Shown here: positions 1-15,901 of the stretch, piece after piece
Numbering within the stretch: the stretch's first letter is position 1
How the letters are laid out: each line of letters starts with the position of its first letter
Assembly: GCA_021442155.1 (NCBI GenBank)
Contig: CM038215.1
Location: 208,066,982-208,130,981 of the forward strand
DNA from: Cymbidium sinense
Taxonomy: Eukaryota; Streptophyta; Magnoliopsida; Asparagales; Orchidaceae
Direction of reading: 5' to 3'
Length of the DNA stretch: 64,000 nucleotides
Notes under the pieces: generated by a model
What the model saw: only the letters and a program-made list of their open reading frames with translations
What the model was told of the DNA's origin: nothing
Databases searched by the model: none
Position numbers and translations under genes: made by a program

Positions 1-460
1 CCTTACATTAAATTTATTATTAAGAGGTGGGGAGATTATTTAAAAAAATAGACTCTAAGCATTTGAGAGAAAGGTAGAAACTACTTTAATCAAATTATAG
101 TATTTTATATCATGCTTTTCAAATTAAAAACCAATAAATAAGCACATCATAAGTGAAATCCAATCCTTATGTCTTACCTTATTGATTTCTCAAACAACAC
201 TCTTGTTATAGTTAGTTTATTTTATTTTGGTAGATTTTGGTTTAATTTAAATTTTTAACCAACAATGAAAATTTGACAAATTGAATAACAATGAACTAAT
301 ACTATTTTAGCACATACTATTTTAGTTCATGTGGATTAATACTTGATTCACACTTTATCTTTTGTTTCTATTTTGTTTTTGAGATCATACAAAGAGTTCA
401 CAAATCTCTTTGGCTAGACTAAATCACTAAATGGGATTATCCAGCCCAAAAATTATTTGA
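1..460. other. AT-rich sequence without recognisable gene
   Basis: No open frame of useful length and no recognised motif. It lies directly upstream of a gypsy gag relic in the same orientation, so it may be that element's 5' leader. No LTR edge or primer-binding site was found to prove this. Confidence 0.3.
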
Positions 461-860
461 AGCACTTCCCTCCTACCAAATTCACACAAAAGATAATAGA
501 ATAGAGACCTCCAACTTTACATTAATAGTTGAAAAAAATATTATATGATGCATGGGAGAGGTTTAAAGATCTTCTAAGATGATGTTCTCATCATAACCTA
601 CCAAAAATGGTCCAAATTTATACATTTTATAAATGGTTAGCCAACTTCAGTAGAACATTAATCAATGGTGTATTTGGTGGCAATTTTATGAGTAAAACAC
701 AAGATGTAGTTTATGATTTGCTTAAGAGCTAGCCATGAACAACTATTAATGGCCAAAAAAGACTTCCATCAAAGAAACCCATCTCTAGTAAACAAGATGC
801 AAATCTAGTAGTGGCTCTAACTACTTATGTTGCTTTGAATACAAAACATCTTAATTAACT
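461..860 (+). pseudogene. Ty3/gypsy gag relic (Retrotrans_gag region)
   Basis: Conceptual translation with frame breaks gives the core of plant gypsy (Athila/Tat-like) Gag. A KHFPPTKF-like stretch is followed by DAWERFKDLLR (about 545-580) and then a YTFYKWLANFSRTLI / GGNFMSKT stretch (about 630-710), matching the usual LYEAWERFKELLRRCPHHG...FYNGL...GG....KT pattern of the family. Stops and frameshifts interrupt it, so it cannot make Gag. No protease or pol of the same element follows in the next 2 kb. The family is inferred from motif order; the assignment to gypsy Gag is firm, the lineage is not. Confidence 0.75.
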
Positions 861-2739
861 TTTTGTTAATCATCCTTGTACAAATAAGCAAAAAAGAACT
901 TATAGAGATAGTATTAAATTCATTTTACCAATTTTTGAAAAATAAATTGAATTATTATAAAATACAAGTGGCATACAAATACTAAAACATAGCAACATTA
1001 AAATATAATACTATAATAATGAATACAAGTACACCCACAAATTAGATATAGACTACAAATATAAATAAAATAAATACTTGCATCAAATACAACCAACAAC
1101 ATACTATTCCACGGGTGAGTGAAAAAATATATATAAAAATAAGGGTTCACACAAAAAATTAATTTTAAATTGTATTTGGTTTAATGGTGGGGACAAAGGA
1201 TGAAAATAATTGTAGAATTGATAAAATTGGTCATAAAACTAGCATTGTTGTTGCTCATGATAAACATTGATTTGCTTTGTGTGATGGTTAGCCTTCAACC
1301 TAAAGATACTCATAGGCATAATGGATAAAAACAGGAATAGCCACTCCTCCTCCTTTTTCTTCCTCACCCTCTTCTATGTGGACTAGCCTTCATCTCTTAT
1401 TATATAGAATATAAAAATGATGGTCTAGTAATATAAGTTATACTTAGCTTCTAGGACATAAACAATGGTGTGTCTAAGTGCAATGACAGTTATCTACATG
1501 TCCTAGGGTGTCTAATATATGTTGAATTTTCAATATGGTGGATAAGAAGATTTATAATGAATTCAATATATGTCATGCAAAAATAAGTGACAATGGAGAG
1601 AAGCAGGGCAATGTTGATCCTATCACTAACTTTAGTAATGACATTATATCAAGTCACATGTTGAATAACACAACATTCAACAAAATTTGCTATTAAGCAT
1701 TCAATAAAATTCGCTAACATTTGGTGATGATGAAGTTGTGAGCTATTAAGGATCATATTAATGGTTTTCCAATTATAGATAGGATATGTAACAATGATAG
1801 TAAAGGATACACCAGTGTTTCAGAGATGAAAATACTCATGCAGGTCATGGTTTGTAATGGTTATTTCTCTCTCATAGATTAGTGATTGTATGGTTGTCCT
1901 ATCAAAATTAATGACTATTTGCAAATTAAAAAAAAATCAAAGATCATCTCATAATAATAATAAAATGTTATGGAAATAAGAAATTATATAGTGGTTTCAA
2001 AAAATAAGCCATAAATAGGATAAGATAAGTGTTCTTGTAATACCAATTTAGAGTTTGTGATAGATGTCTCCTTATATTTCTATACACTATATATGGGATG
2101 GCAAGCAAAAGAGTGGGATAATTGGCCAGCCATGGAAGAAAAATTCACAGACAAGCATTGTGCTTACAAAAGAGATTAAGATGTTGAGAGTGTGAGTGAG
2201 AAAGGGATTTCATGGTTAATTATAAAGTTTAATGTCATTGAGAGATTATAGAGTATGAAGTCAATCATATATTATGATTAGTTGTATTCATGATCATCAT
2301 AATGGTTCTCTTAAATGCTAGTTGAGTAGGTCAAATCAAATAGTACATAATGTGGATCACATAATATGATCTATTATTTTCTAGATCAACATAATAGCTA
2401 ATTGACTAGGTCAAATCATATAGTACAATCTATTTTATGTTAGATTATTGTAATATTTATTCTTATGTATTGTAGACCAAGTCAATTCATATAGTATGAA
2501 ATGGATTCGTATAGTATGATATGTTTTTTTCTCATTTTTCCTCCAAAATTTTTCATTATGTTAAGTTCAAGTGATTAGGGATCTCCTCCATAAACACAAA
2601 TGACACAAACATAAATAATATACATAATTTAATTGCATATAACATACAAGATATAAAGAACCATAATAACAAGCAAAACTACTATACATAATAAGAAAAT
2701 ACCACAAAATATCATGAGGTATGCACCTTATTCTATTGC
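861..2739. other. Unclassified AT-rich sequence
   Basis: Many stops in all frames and no motif I recognise. It lies between a plus-strand gypsy gag relic and the 3' end of a minus-strand copia pol, so its right part could contain the copia element's 3' LTR. No TG...CA pair with a target duplication was found. Confidence 0.3.
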
Positions 2740-3110
2740 TTCTAATTTAATATTAAGTAGGCTAAACATCTTATAGCTAAGTGGATTAGAAAATATATCC
2801 ATGTGATAGTTCTCAATATCAATGAATTGAATATCAAAATTAAATTTTAGTAGTTGTTCTCTGATAAAGTGATGATCAATATTTTAATGCTTTATATATG
2901 AATGCTAAATTAGGTTTTTAGTAATGCATATAGCATTAGTATTGTCACATAAAATAAGTATAGTGTGCACCTATAGTTCAAAATCAAGAAGTTATACTTT
3001 AGTTATAAGACCTAAGCAACATGACTTCCTACTACTATATATTTGCTTTTACAGTAAACACAATTATAGAATTTTATTTCCTACTAGACAAAGAAATCAA
3101 AAGAGTGTTG
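2740..3110 (-). pseudogene. Ty1/copia pol 3' end (RNase H C-terminus), decayed
   Basis: The minus strand reads, with stops, ISLSSRK.NSI...TVKAN, corresponding to the copia motif SRKQ.SVA.STAEAEY. It continues with LILCDNTNAICITKN, then HSYIKH.NIDHHFIREQL (copia HSRTKHIDIRHHFIREQV), and ends DIQFIDIENYHMDIFSNPLS (copia ADIFTKPL). This is the last part of a Ty1/copia polyprotein. The reverse transcriptase that should lie at higher coordinates is absent, because CAATT-rich DNA starts at about 3.2 kb, so the element is truncated or interrupted there. The plus-strand ORF over this span is a shadow. Confidence 0.85.
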
Positions 3111-3179
3111 TTGACCTCACTTTTGGAGTGAGGATTGATCACTCCCATCCTAGGTCTAACATTCTTCAAGACACTTAGA

Positions 3180-4099
3180 TTTCTTTAGTGTTATGATGCT
3201 TCTAGTAATTAAGGGAACCTTAAACCCAAGCCTAGAGACTTGTAGGGCATGACCCTTATCCTAGAGCTTACATTAGGACAAGCGGACTTCACTCACCCTA
3301 AGGCTGAAATAGACACTTATACCCATCAATTCATCAAAACCCAAACTCATATGATTGAAGCCAAACCAACCCAAACTCATTTAAATTCAATTGATCCTAA
3401 TTGAATTTAGTTTCTAATCCAAGCTCCAAGCCAAATTAACTTGAATCTTAACCCAAGTTAACCCACTTCAATCCTATAACTCCATTCAAACCAATTTAAG
3501 CAAACTAAACTCAATTTAATTCTCTCAATCATTTTAACTATCCAATGGATTATTTCAAACTATTCCAACATTTGCATTCAAGCCAATTAAGTCAATTTGA
3601 CTTAAGTAACCCAAGTTAGCCCATTTGACCTAAAAGGTTCAAATGAGCCAAAACCCAATCGACCCCAAATTAATTGTAGTCAAAGCCACCAATCAACTTT
3701 AAATTCATCATTGAATATATCTAACCATCCACAGCCTCAATTGGTCCAAATTGACTTGATTAAACCACTTAACCCAAAGTGACCTAAAATGCCCAATTAG
3801 ACCAAACTTAAATTAAACTCTCATTGGATCAAACCAAGCTATCAATTCTTTTCATTGATGATTGAAGGTCACTATTGAACACTCCACTATAATCAATTAA
3901 ACCTAACCAAGCCAATTAGGCTCTTTAACCCAAATTGACCCAAAGTGACCTAAAGGGCCAAATGGTGCCAAATCATGTTCTAAGTCAAATTAATTGCAAT
4001 TAATGACTCTCATCTACCACAAATTGGATATTAAACATGACTCAACCATCAATTGAAGGTAATTAAACCTAACAAAGCCAATTTGGCCTATTGACCCAA
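3180..4099. repeat. CAATT-rich low-complexity tract
   Basis: Dominated by irregular recurrences of CCAATTTG, CCAAATTGACC and AACCCAAGTTA words with no constant period. The same composition continues into the duplicated block that follows. There is no coding evidence. It may be the untranslated or LTR part of an unrecognised retroelement. Confidence 0.4.
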
Positions 4100-5599
4100 G
4101 TTGATCGAATTTAACCTAGAGGCCAAATTGGGCCAAATCAAATCCTAAATCAAATTGATTAAAACCAATGCTTCTAATCAATCACCAATTGGATGTTAGA
4201 CATGATTCAACCTTCAATTGAACTCAATTTGATCAACCAAACCTAATTGACCTTCTTAGCCCAATTTGTCCTAGAAAGTCAAATTGAACTAAATCACTCC
4301 CTAATCTAAATCAATTCAAATCAACTCTTCCAATCAATCACTAATGATCAATTGAATATGGATCTAATCCATGCTCAAGTCAACTTGGCCAATTTGGTCA
4401 ATTGGTCAACATGACCCATTTGACCCAAAATTATACAATATGAATCAAATCCAAATCTAATCCAGATTGAACCAAACCAATTGCACTAACTCATTCCAAA
4501 TGACCAATTAAACTTAACCAAACTCTCACTTTGATCCAATTTGATCAAAATGGTCAACTTAGCCCAATTTAACCTATTTGACTTACATGAATCAAATTGA
4601 TGGGCTTGCCCAAGTGGCCCCAAAACTCAGGTTGAGTCAAATCCATTCAACCAAGCCCTCCAAATAGGACAAAATTTCATTTGGATGATTTCTCTACCTC
4701 CCCACTCCTTGGAAATCATCTTTGGTCCTTCTAGGATAAAGGACCACTGACTCAACCTAACCCAAGGCTGTTGGGTTTAGCCTTTGGCCAAGAGAGGGTG
4801 AGTTCACTCAAGTGTAACCATTGGTCCACCTAAGAAAGAGTGTACACTCTATGATAGTCCACTACACTCCCTCAACCTCTCATGCACATCCATCTCAACA
4901 AACCCTTGCCACCTCTGGCCACCCACTCCAACTAGAAGACTACCGAAAGCTGAGCCAATCTCAGTCCTTGGTTCAATTGAGGAGGAGAGTATACTCCTCT
5001 CCATCCATTTAAACTCACCAGAGACATTCCCTAAAGCATTTTGAATAGTCCCCATGCATTTCTTAAGATTCTCATGCACCCTACTACCGACGAGATCAAA
5101 CTCCACCCAAACTCGAGAGCCCTGTCTATCTAACCTCATCAAAACTCAACAAAATTAAAATTAACTCTTCCCACACAGTCCCTAACTCGATGAATGAAAA
5201 TGAATTGATTCTCGATCAATTTACCATCGGCATCCTAGATAAACTGCTCAGCAACTTGGTCCACGACACGTGGGAGGCGACTCTAGATCTTCTCGACAGG
5301 GCTTCATCTTTTCAAGATGAAGCTACCTTTATCAATAGACCGCTGGTCTCTAGCTTCAGCGAGGTGAAAATCTAGCAACCATAGATTTGTCCATTAGGTG
5401 TTACTCTTTTTCAAAATGAAATGTGGTTCTACACAATTTCCACTGTAGGATCCCTTAGATCTCTTTTATGATCATTTTGGATTCAATTATATCATCTAAC
5501 AAGCTCCAGTGAGTTCAGATCGATGGAAGATGAATGATGTCCGACTTCCAGCACTCGCAGGATGATGGATCATCGACCATCCATTCTACATGATTATAA
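4100..5599. repeat. Tandem segmental duplication, copy 1 (about 1.5 kb)
   Basis: This segment is repeated almost in register at 5600-7165. Matched anchors are the words starting CCAATGCTTCTAATCAATC at 4165 and 5662 (offset 1497) and GATGATGGATCATCGACC at 5561 and 7129 (offset 1568). The offset changes because copy 1 lacks about 71 bp present in copy 2 at about 6090-6160. The left part is CAATT-rich. The right part contains a minus-strand 97-codon frame (4849-5142), also open in copy 2, that I cannot assign to a family. Confidence 0.85.
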
Positions 5600-7165
5600 C
5601 AAATGGCCAATTTAACTTAAGGCCAAGGGCCAAATCAAATCCTAAATCAAATTGACTATAACCAATGCTTCTAATCAATCACCAATTAGATGTTAGATAT
5701 GATTCAACCTTCAATTGAACTCAATTTGGTCAACCAAACCTAATTGACCTACTTAGCCCAATTTGTCCTAGAAGGTCAAATTGAACTAAATCACTCTCTA
5801 ATCTAAATTAATTCAAATCAACTCTTCCAATCAATCACTAATGATCAATTGAATATGGACCTAATTCATGCTCAAGTCAACTTGGCCAATTTGGTCAAAT
5901 TGGTCAACATGACCCATTTGACCCAAAATTATACAATATGAATCAAATCCAAATCTAATTTAGATGGAACTAAACCAATTACACTAAATCATTCCAAATG
6001 ACCAATTAAACTTAACCAAGCTCTAACTTTGATCCAATTTGATCAAAATGGTCAACTTAGCCCAATTTAATCTATTTGACCTACATGAATCAAATTGATC
6101 CAAACATAACCAAACTAAGTCTTAACCCAACTAAATTTGGCATGGCTCATCCTTGCATCACCATGGGCTTGCCCAAGTGGCCCCAAAACTTAGGTTGGGT
6201 CAAATCCATTCAACCAAGCCCTCCAAATAGGACAAAATTTCATTTGAAAGATTTCTCTACCTCCACACTCCTTAGCAGTCATCTTTGGTTCTTGGGATAA
6301 GGACCCTTGACTGACTAACCCAAGGTTGTTAGGTTCAGCCTTTGGCCAAGAGAGGGTGAGTTCACTCATGTGTAACCATTTGTCCACCTAAGAAAGAGTG
6401 TACACTCTATGACAGTCCACTACACTCCCTCAACCTCTCACACACATCCATCTCAACAAACCCTTGCCACCTCTGGCCACCCACTCCAGCTGGAAGACTA
6501 CCAAAAGCTAAGCCAATCTCAGCCCTTGGTTCAATTGAGGAGGAGAATATACTCTTCTCCATCCATTTAAACTCACCAGAGACATTCCCTAAAGCATTTC
6601 GAATAGTCCCCAAGCATTTCTTGAGATCCTCATGCACCCTACTACCGCCAAGAACAAACTCCACCCAAACTCGAGAGCCCTGTCCGTCTAACCTCATCAA
6701 AACTCCACAAAATTTAAATTAACTCTTCCCACACATTTCCCTAATTTTGACGAATGAAAATGAATTGATTCCCGATGATTTGACCATCAGAAGGCATCCC
6801 TAGATAAACCCAAAGACCGCACTTGGTCCACGTGACCGATCGGAGGCATCTCAGATCTTTCACAGGTTTCATCTTTTCAAGATGAAGCTACCTCTATCAA
6901 CAAACCGCTGGTCTATAGCTTCAGCGAGGTGAAAATCTAGTAACCATAGATTTGGCCATAAGGTGTTACTCTTTTTCAAAATGAAATGTGGTTCTATGCA
7001 ATTTCCACTGTAATATCCCTTAGATCTCTTTTGTGATCATTTTGGATTCAATTATGTCATCTAACAAGCTCCAGGGAGTTCAGATCAAGCAGTGGAAGAC
7101 GAACGATGTCCGTTTCCAACGCTCATGGGATGATGGATCATCGACCATCTATTCTATATGATTAT
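5600..7165. repeat. Tandem segmental duplication, copy 2
   Basis: Second copy of the 4100-5599 unit, with the 71 bp missing from copy 1. Its counterpart minus-strand frame (6407-6700) is again 97 codons. The two conceptual proteins differ at roughly 14 positions, several non-conservative, which does not look like purifying selection. Copy 2 is followed by different sequence from about 7170. Confidence 0.85.
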
Positions 7166-8930
7166 AACAGATGGCCATGATTAATCACGTTAAAAATCTT
7201 GATTTAATCTTGTGAATCATGGGATTAATCTCGACCGTCCAATCCGGGATAGGACAATAAAGAAGAAACCATGTCCGCCGTTGGTGAGTCAACAACCACG
7301 TCGACATTTTAAATAACCAATAACATGATGCCACATTGAAAATGTGACTGTGTCAGCGTCCACATGACACCAATGGTTTAAAATGACCTAATTAAGTTTG
7401 AAAATGTAATTAAATAAGCAAAACTTAAGAAAAAAAAAGTATAACTAATTATAGAAAAATCCAAAAAAATAAAAATAAACCCATTTTCAAAAGCATAGAT
7501 AAAGGAGAATTTAATAAAAATAAAATATCTAATTAATATTTAATGAACAATGCTTAATTAAGATTTGAAGCTTAGGCTAATTATTTTAATTAAGGCTAAA
7601 TTACTTGGCTAATTAATTCTAAATTTGGCATAATGATTATATGGGATGTTCTCTACTTCCTATATTTTTCTTAGAAATATTCATCATGTGGTTTTGGAAA
7701 TTCCAAATTTTCAATCTTAATTATCCTCTTTAAATGATTTAATAACTATTAAAATTAATGAATAATAAAATAAAGTAGTTAATGTTAATTAATTAATGTA
7801 AATAATGCCATGAGAATTAATTAAGACCCCCTATCCTAATTGTTTCCAAATGTATTCTCTTAAAAGGTATAATGAACATGTTTAATAATTAAAGGTTCTT
7901 TTGGATGGGGTTTTTGTGGCTAAATCACCTTCTAACCTGACCTTTGAAATTTGAAATGAGCACAAGAATAACGAATGAAACTTGACCAAGAAAACAAAAA
8001 ATAGACTGCTCCCAACTAAAAATAGGGATTTGGTTCATGACTTCTTTTCTCTTTTCTTTCGGGCCGGATCGGATAAAGCTCAAAAAATGAAATATTCAGA
8101 AAAGTAAAGAAAATTAATAATAAAATATAAATGAAATAAATTTAAGGAACTCAAGTGCAACCCATTAATCCTTTTATGTGTTTAATAACATAAAGTTGTT
8201 AAAAAAATTTATGATTTTTTTATTGGTGTGGGAAAATCATAAGAGTATTTTTCTTAAATCTTTTTCTTCTTTAATTTAATTAATTCTTAAGCATGAGCCT
8301 AATTTCATTAGATTTTTTTAGTTGTATTGAAAATTTTTTTTTTACAAAGCATATCATTGAAGGCTCATGTTTAGATGATTAATTAAATTTAAAAAGCTTG
8401 GGAAGGGTAATCAAATTGATATAATTAATAGATTGAACTTAATTAATCCATAAAATATATTTAATTTCCTTCCTTAAACATATTAAATAACCAACATGGA
8501 TAAAGTGAATTCTAAGTTTAGTTTTCTCCTCTTAAAGTTTCAATAACTTAAATATTAAAATTAAACATTAAAGAAACTTTTATCAGAATTAAGGGATGTT
8601 TATCTAACTTTATTATCCTTAGGTTCTAATGAAATGAAGTATATTGTGTGGTGATATTCAATTACTTCCCTTCAATTATCATAAATGTGCATGTCATATG
8701 CTTCATGTATTTATGTTTTAAAGTTAGAAGAATATGATTGGGTTTAATTTTCATGAATTGGACAAATGTTATTATACGATGTGACTATTATCATTAATAA
8801 ATCTCAAATTATTTTTAAATTGTATGTTAATTGTGAATTAATAATTTGGAACTTAAATTAATGCTTATTATAAATAATTAATTATGTGAAATAAAATGTT
8901 CATTTACTTGTAATAAAAAATGGTATTTGA
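7166..8930. other. Unclassified AT-rich sequence
   Basis: Long A/T tracts and TTAATTAA-type words with stops in every frame. No transposon end, coding motif or RNA gene recognised. Confidence 0.3.
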
Positions 8931-9400
8931 TGATTTTTATTCCTATGTTCATACTTATGTATTAATGTATTTGAATTCGAAAATATATAATCTAGACATC
9001 CCAGAAATTCAAGGCCTTAAGTAGCCCCAATGAGGTCTTAGATAATCTTACTTTTCTGGTTTAACAATAGCATGTACTTGCTTAACTTCATTTATGTGCA
9101 TGAATATATTAGAATATAAAGTGAAACTCTCTTTTTGTCATTAAGCTTTACATAAACTATTTTATACACAACATTTTTATGATTTTATTTCTATGTTTAT
9201 TTAAATGCTTGTGTATATTTGAATTGATAAGTATATAGTCTGGATATCCCGAGAGCATGAGGTTTTAAGTAAGCCCTAGGAGGTCTTAGATAATATCATT
9301 TCCCTGGTTTAACAACAACACATATTTGCTTAAATTCCATATACATGTTTGCATATGCTTAAATATGAGATAAAATCCTTTTTTTTTCTATTAAACTCAT
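8931..9400. repeat. Diverged direct duplication, unit about 250 bp
   Basis: The unit at 8931-9180 (containing TCTAGACATCCCAGA and GAGGTCTTAGATAAT, then CTGGTTTAACAA) is repeated with many substitutions at 9181-9400 (TCTGGATATCCCGAGAG, GAGGTCTTAGATAAT, CTGGTTTAACAA). The offset is about 250 bp. There is no coding evidence. It could be part of an LTR or an old tandem repeat. Confidence 0.6.
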
Positions 9401-9420
9401 GCATTAACATTCATTAAGTG

Positions 9421-9664
9421 TAGGGGTGTGCATTTGGTTTGTTTGGATGGTTTGGATGATGAATTTTAAAAATCAATTGATTTAGAATTTCAAAAAAATT
9501 GGACCAAATCGACCAAACAAAATACAAAACTAAACAAACTAAATAGTAATTTGGTTCGGTTATTTTTGTTTGGTTTTGGGTAAATTTAAGTTTACTATAT
9601 TTTAAAACTATTTGTGAAATTTATATTCATTATGTAATTTTTTTGTATAATTAACAAATAATAA

Positions 9665-9723
<59 letters not shown>

Positions 9724-9987
9724 GAAAAGCAATTAATTACTTTTATGCATTAAAAATATTAAAACTTTTTATGATGGCTGAAAAAAATTACCAAGTAATA
9801 AATAAATTTGGTTTATTTGGTTCCATCCAAAATTTTATTTAAACAAATTGATCCAAAAACCAAAAACCAAAGTTTTCATTAATTAAAACCAAAATTCAAA
9901 TTACTACGTTCAAAACCGAACCAAATTACTCAAAAACTTTGGTTCGGTTTGGTTTTTTTGGTTAAAACCAAATAATGCACACTCCTA
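9421..9987. mobile_element. hAT-type non-autonomous element (MITE), complete
   Basis: The 567-bp element starts TAGGGGTGTGCATTTGGTTT and ends with the imperfect inverse (CCAAATAATGCACACTCCTA). It is flanked on both sides by the 8-bp direct repeat ATTAAGTG (9413-9420 and 9988-9995). An 8-bp target duplication with TAGGG/TAG-type ends is the signature of the hAT superfamily. The interior is rich in subterminal TTTGGTT/AACCAAA words and carries an (AT)n expansion at 9667-9717. It has no transposase frame, so it would need one supplied in trans. Confidence 0.88.
9667..9717. repeat. (AT)n microsatellite within the hAT MITE
   Basis: About 25 uninterrupted AT dinucleotides inside the MITE at 9421-9987. 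Likely length-polymorphic. Confidence 0.95.
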
Positions 9988-10304
9988 ATTAAGTGTGTAG
10001 AAATATGAGTACATTGCATGTATATATATACTAAATCAAATATTGAAGAAACTAAAAATGAATAATGAAAGGAAGTAGTGGAGTATTATTCATGTGATGG
10101 TAACTTAATTTCATTGGTCCTAAGATGCCTTTTATGTTTTATTAAGACTAATCTAAACTTAGGCTAAAATAAAATTCATAAATTATCTATTAAGAAAGTT
10201 AAAGCAATAATGATCTATCTTTTGAAATAAACTTAGGCTGAGGAAGAAAGAGTTAAGTCTCTTTGTTCTCTTTATAATGATTAAATCTTACGTAAGAAGT
10301 GAAC

Positions 10305-10305
10305 A

Positions 10306-10346
<41 letters not shown>
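10305..10346. repeat. (AAT)n microsatellite
   Basis: About 14 uninterrupted AAT/TAA trinucleotides in otherwise featureless AT-rich DNA. Confidence 0.95.
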
Positions 10347-10347
<1 letters not shown>

Positions 10348-10349
10348 GT

Positions 10350-12911
<2,562 letters not shown>

Positions 12912-13029
12912 CTTTGGATCTACTTGTTTTACATTCGAGTCCTTATCTAACTGAGTACTAGGGCTCATGGAGGTATTTGAACTCTCACAACCTTTTATAC
13001 CAAATAATTTAATTGATTATTTAATATAT

Positions 13030-14420
13030 TTTATTTCATTAAGGAAAATACCAATGCCTATTGGGAATGAGTAAGATATTATATTGACTAGAATTTCATT
13101 TTGTGATTTTGTCTTTTTTATTAGTTTCGATATTTGGTCAATAATTTTTAAACATCTTGCTAAAGTGTATGCTAAAAATTCATTTTTATTAAATAAATAG
13201 TTTTATCTTTCTAAAATGTCTAGCTATTTCTCTAAATATCATTCCAAAATTAAAAATTCTCTTATTTATGTTTTGGGAATGTAATGTAGCTTTTTCTTTA
13301 ATATATACCATTACTAACATTTTTTTGGTATGGTTTAAGGTTTATCCAAGTTCTCAAATTATTTAAATGCCATAATTTTTATTTATAAATAAGATATAAT
13401 CAATATATCCTAGATAAGGCATCAACAAATTTATTTTTAATTTTGAAATTGTGTTAGAGAATGAAAGAGTATTTTTCAAAGAAATTCTACTCATTTAGCA
13501 TGCCCATGTCTTAATTTTTATTAGGAATTAATAAATTGAAGGTATAATCATTTTAATTAAGAATGAACTCTTTGTATAACAAATAATGTCACTAGTGTCT
13601 TAAAGATTAAATGATATATAAAATTTCTTATCAAATGTTGATTATCATTGCTTTGCTTTAGTTAGTTTCTCACTAGAGAAAGCAACATGATGATTTTCTT
13701 TACTTAAGATTCTTCTAAATTTAATTTTAGAAAAATTTATATGTTACTTTGAAGGTTATAAAAAATCATGTAACCTATAGAAAGGGGTAGAGGTAATTAA
13801 ACTATCAACTTTATCAAAGACTTTAGACTTTAGATGTCTAAAAAAATTTATCTAATTTTATAATGTCAATGATCAAGGTCACAACCATACTGAAGTTCTT
13901 GATAAATTTTCAATAAAAGTGCCTAAGCCATAAAAACATTTTACTTTAGTAGAACTCTTGGTTGAGGTTCAAAGAGGGATCAAATTTATAATAGTATAAA
14001 TAATGAAACCTAATAAAATTATCTTAATTTATAATAAAATAATATTTCTACACACTAATGCATTGTCTTTCTTTCTTAAAGGTCCCAAAATCGTATCTAA
14101 AATATTGGAAATGGTATGTTTTACTTGGGCTAAATATCAAGATAGGTCAATGCATGGAACTAAAAAATTTTCTATAAAGGTTTCATAATTTATTAACCTC
14201 ATAACTATGCTAAGGAATTTCCATATGGCATTACCATAATTGTAAAATCAATCAAGAGTATTAAAAGTAATTTTTATTCATCTTCTAATCAAATTATAAT
14301 TTGGCGATAATTATTTTTAAATAAATTCTAGAAAAATTTTACCTGAGATCAAACCCAATTTATCATCTAATCAAGGGATAAAAAAATATACTTAATATTA
14401 CTTTTATTAATGCCTTAACT
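13030..14420 (-). pseudogene. Decayed Ty3/gypsy chromovirus pol (RT - RNase H - start of integrase)
   Basis: Reading the minus strand from 14.4 kb downwards gives the RT-RNase H order of plant chromoviruses with many stops and frameshifts. IP.LDDKL (about 14370) matches the IPRLDDLLDQLSG motif. FMRLMN-like IVMRLINYETFI follows, then ILDTILG at the FDDIL site, KVKCFYGLGTFI (RSFHGLATFYRRFI) and NFSMVVTLIIDIIK (NFSTIVAPLTDCLKK). Next come HHVAFSSEKLTKAKQ..STFDKKFY of RNase H (about 13.6-13.7 kb) and FVDALSRIY (about 13.4 kb). Below that only fragments resembling the integrase entry region can be traced. The catalytic Asp pair of RT is not intact. This is a dead copy, clearly older than the element at the right end of the window. 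Confidence 0.82.
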
Positions 14421-15901
14421 ACTAATATATTTTCTTTATGCATCATCTTTATTAAGGTTAAAATAAAATATAGACTTAGACTTTCTTATATAAATCCTTT
14501 TCAAACTTCTCAACTTATCTTTAGATCTTAGTATATTTGATGGGATTTTGGTAATAATGTGAAGGTTGAGAAGTTTGAAAGTTAAGAACATGGGACTAAG
14601 ATAATGGCATGTTGAATGGACTTAAAAGTTGATCTTGAAGTTCAATATCAATAAACTCAAATAAAAAAAAGAAAGAAAGGAGATCATAATAGCGACATCA
14701 ATCTCATCAGAATCACCTTCCTCATATGTAATAAGTACAAGAAGATAGAAAAAAAACCTTTTATGGTTTTGCATTAACCTAAAATAACCCAATCTAGATT
14801 AATCATGGCATTCATTCCACCAAACTCTTCTAAACCATGACCTTTTCCCTATAAATTCTAGAATAGATTCATAGACTTTATTTAAAGACTATAGTGATTT
14901 TCATCCATTAATCCTACCAAAAGATTACTCACTACTATCGTATTTGATAACATAACAAAGCTTACAAAATGTAATTTTGATCAAAACTTTCTTAATAAAC
15001 AAGCTTTTCTTTAAACTTGTGAATTATTCAAGAAAATTTCAATTTAGTTATTTTTTATGATAATTTAAATTTATATCATAAACTTGAAAAGAAGTACATT
15101 GCTTGAAAGCTTATGATGATGTCTTAAAATTTCAATAGTGAGCTCCATCATATAGCCAAACCTTTTTTTTTCTAGCTTATGTGAACTTAACCATAAAATT
15201 TTTTTCTTGAGAGGACGCATTAGTGAAGGAGTTCTACACACTTCAAAATAAACCAAATATTCTTGTAGAATTAAATTTTAGTTTCATGCCTTTCTTTATT
15301 AATGTTTACAACTAACTTTAGAAGCTTGTTTTGATTAGCTCATGATAACTTCTATTTTTTAAAACTTAGAATAAAATAGGCTTAATAGTTTTTACGCATT
15401 TTAATTTTTATTTAAAAATGCCTTTAAGCTTGGTGTTTTAATGGCTAAATAGAAATTTGTTAAGAAAATTTAAGCTGTTATGTCATCTTGAAACTCCTCC
15501 TCCCATGAAAATTCTTTTAATTAGCCTATGATTAACTTTGATTATATATGTTTATATTTTTTTCTACCTCTCATCCTAGGAAGCTTTCCTTCTCACCTAT
15601 CAATCATACATATTTTTTGAAACTTTCAATTCATAGTTTATAAAATCTTGATAACTCTCAATGGACCAAGTTAAGAACTTAACTAGGATAAGTGAGGCAC
15701 TAGATATTATGATTCATATCAAATGACATAAAAACTCAAGAAATGGTAAATATTAAATAAAAATAAGGACCAATTGCGAGAATTAAAAGATCATATACTA
15801 GACTATATGAAGTACCTATAACATAATATCAATAGGATTTCTATGCTATCTCCTACACATATACAAACTAATAATAAAATCATAGAAATCATGCCAATAA
15901 A
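14421..15901. other. Unclassified AT-rich sequence
   Basis: Lies on the 5' side of the minus-strand chromovirus pol relic, where gag and protease would be expected, but I could not trace either. Short minus-strand frames such as 15071-15256 show no family motif. Confidence 0.3.
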
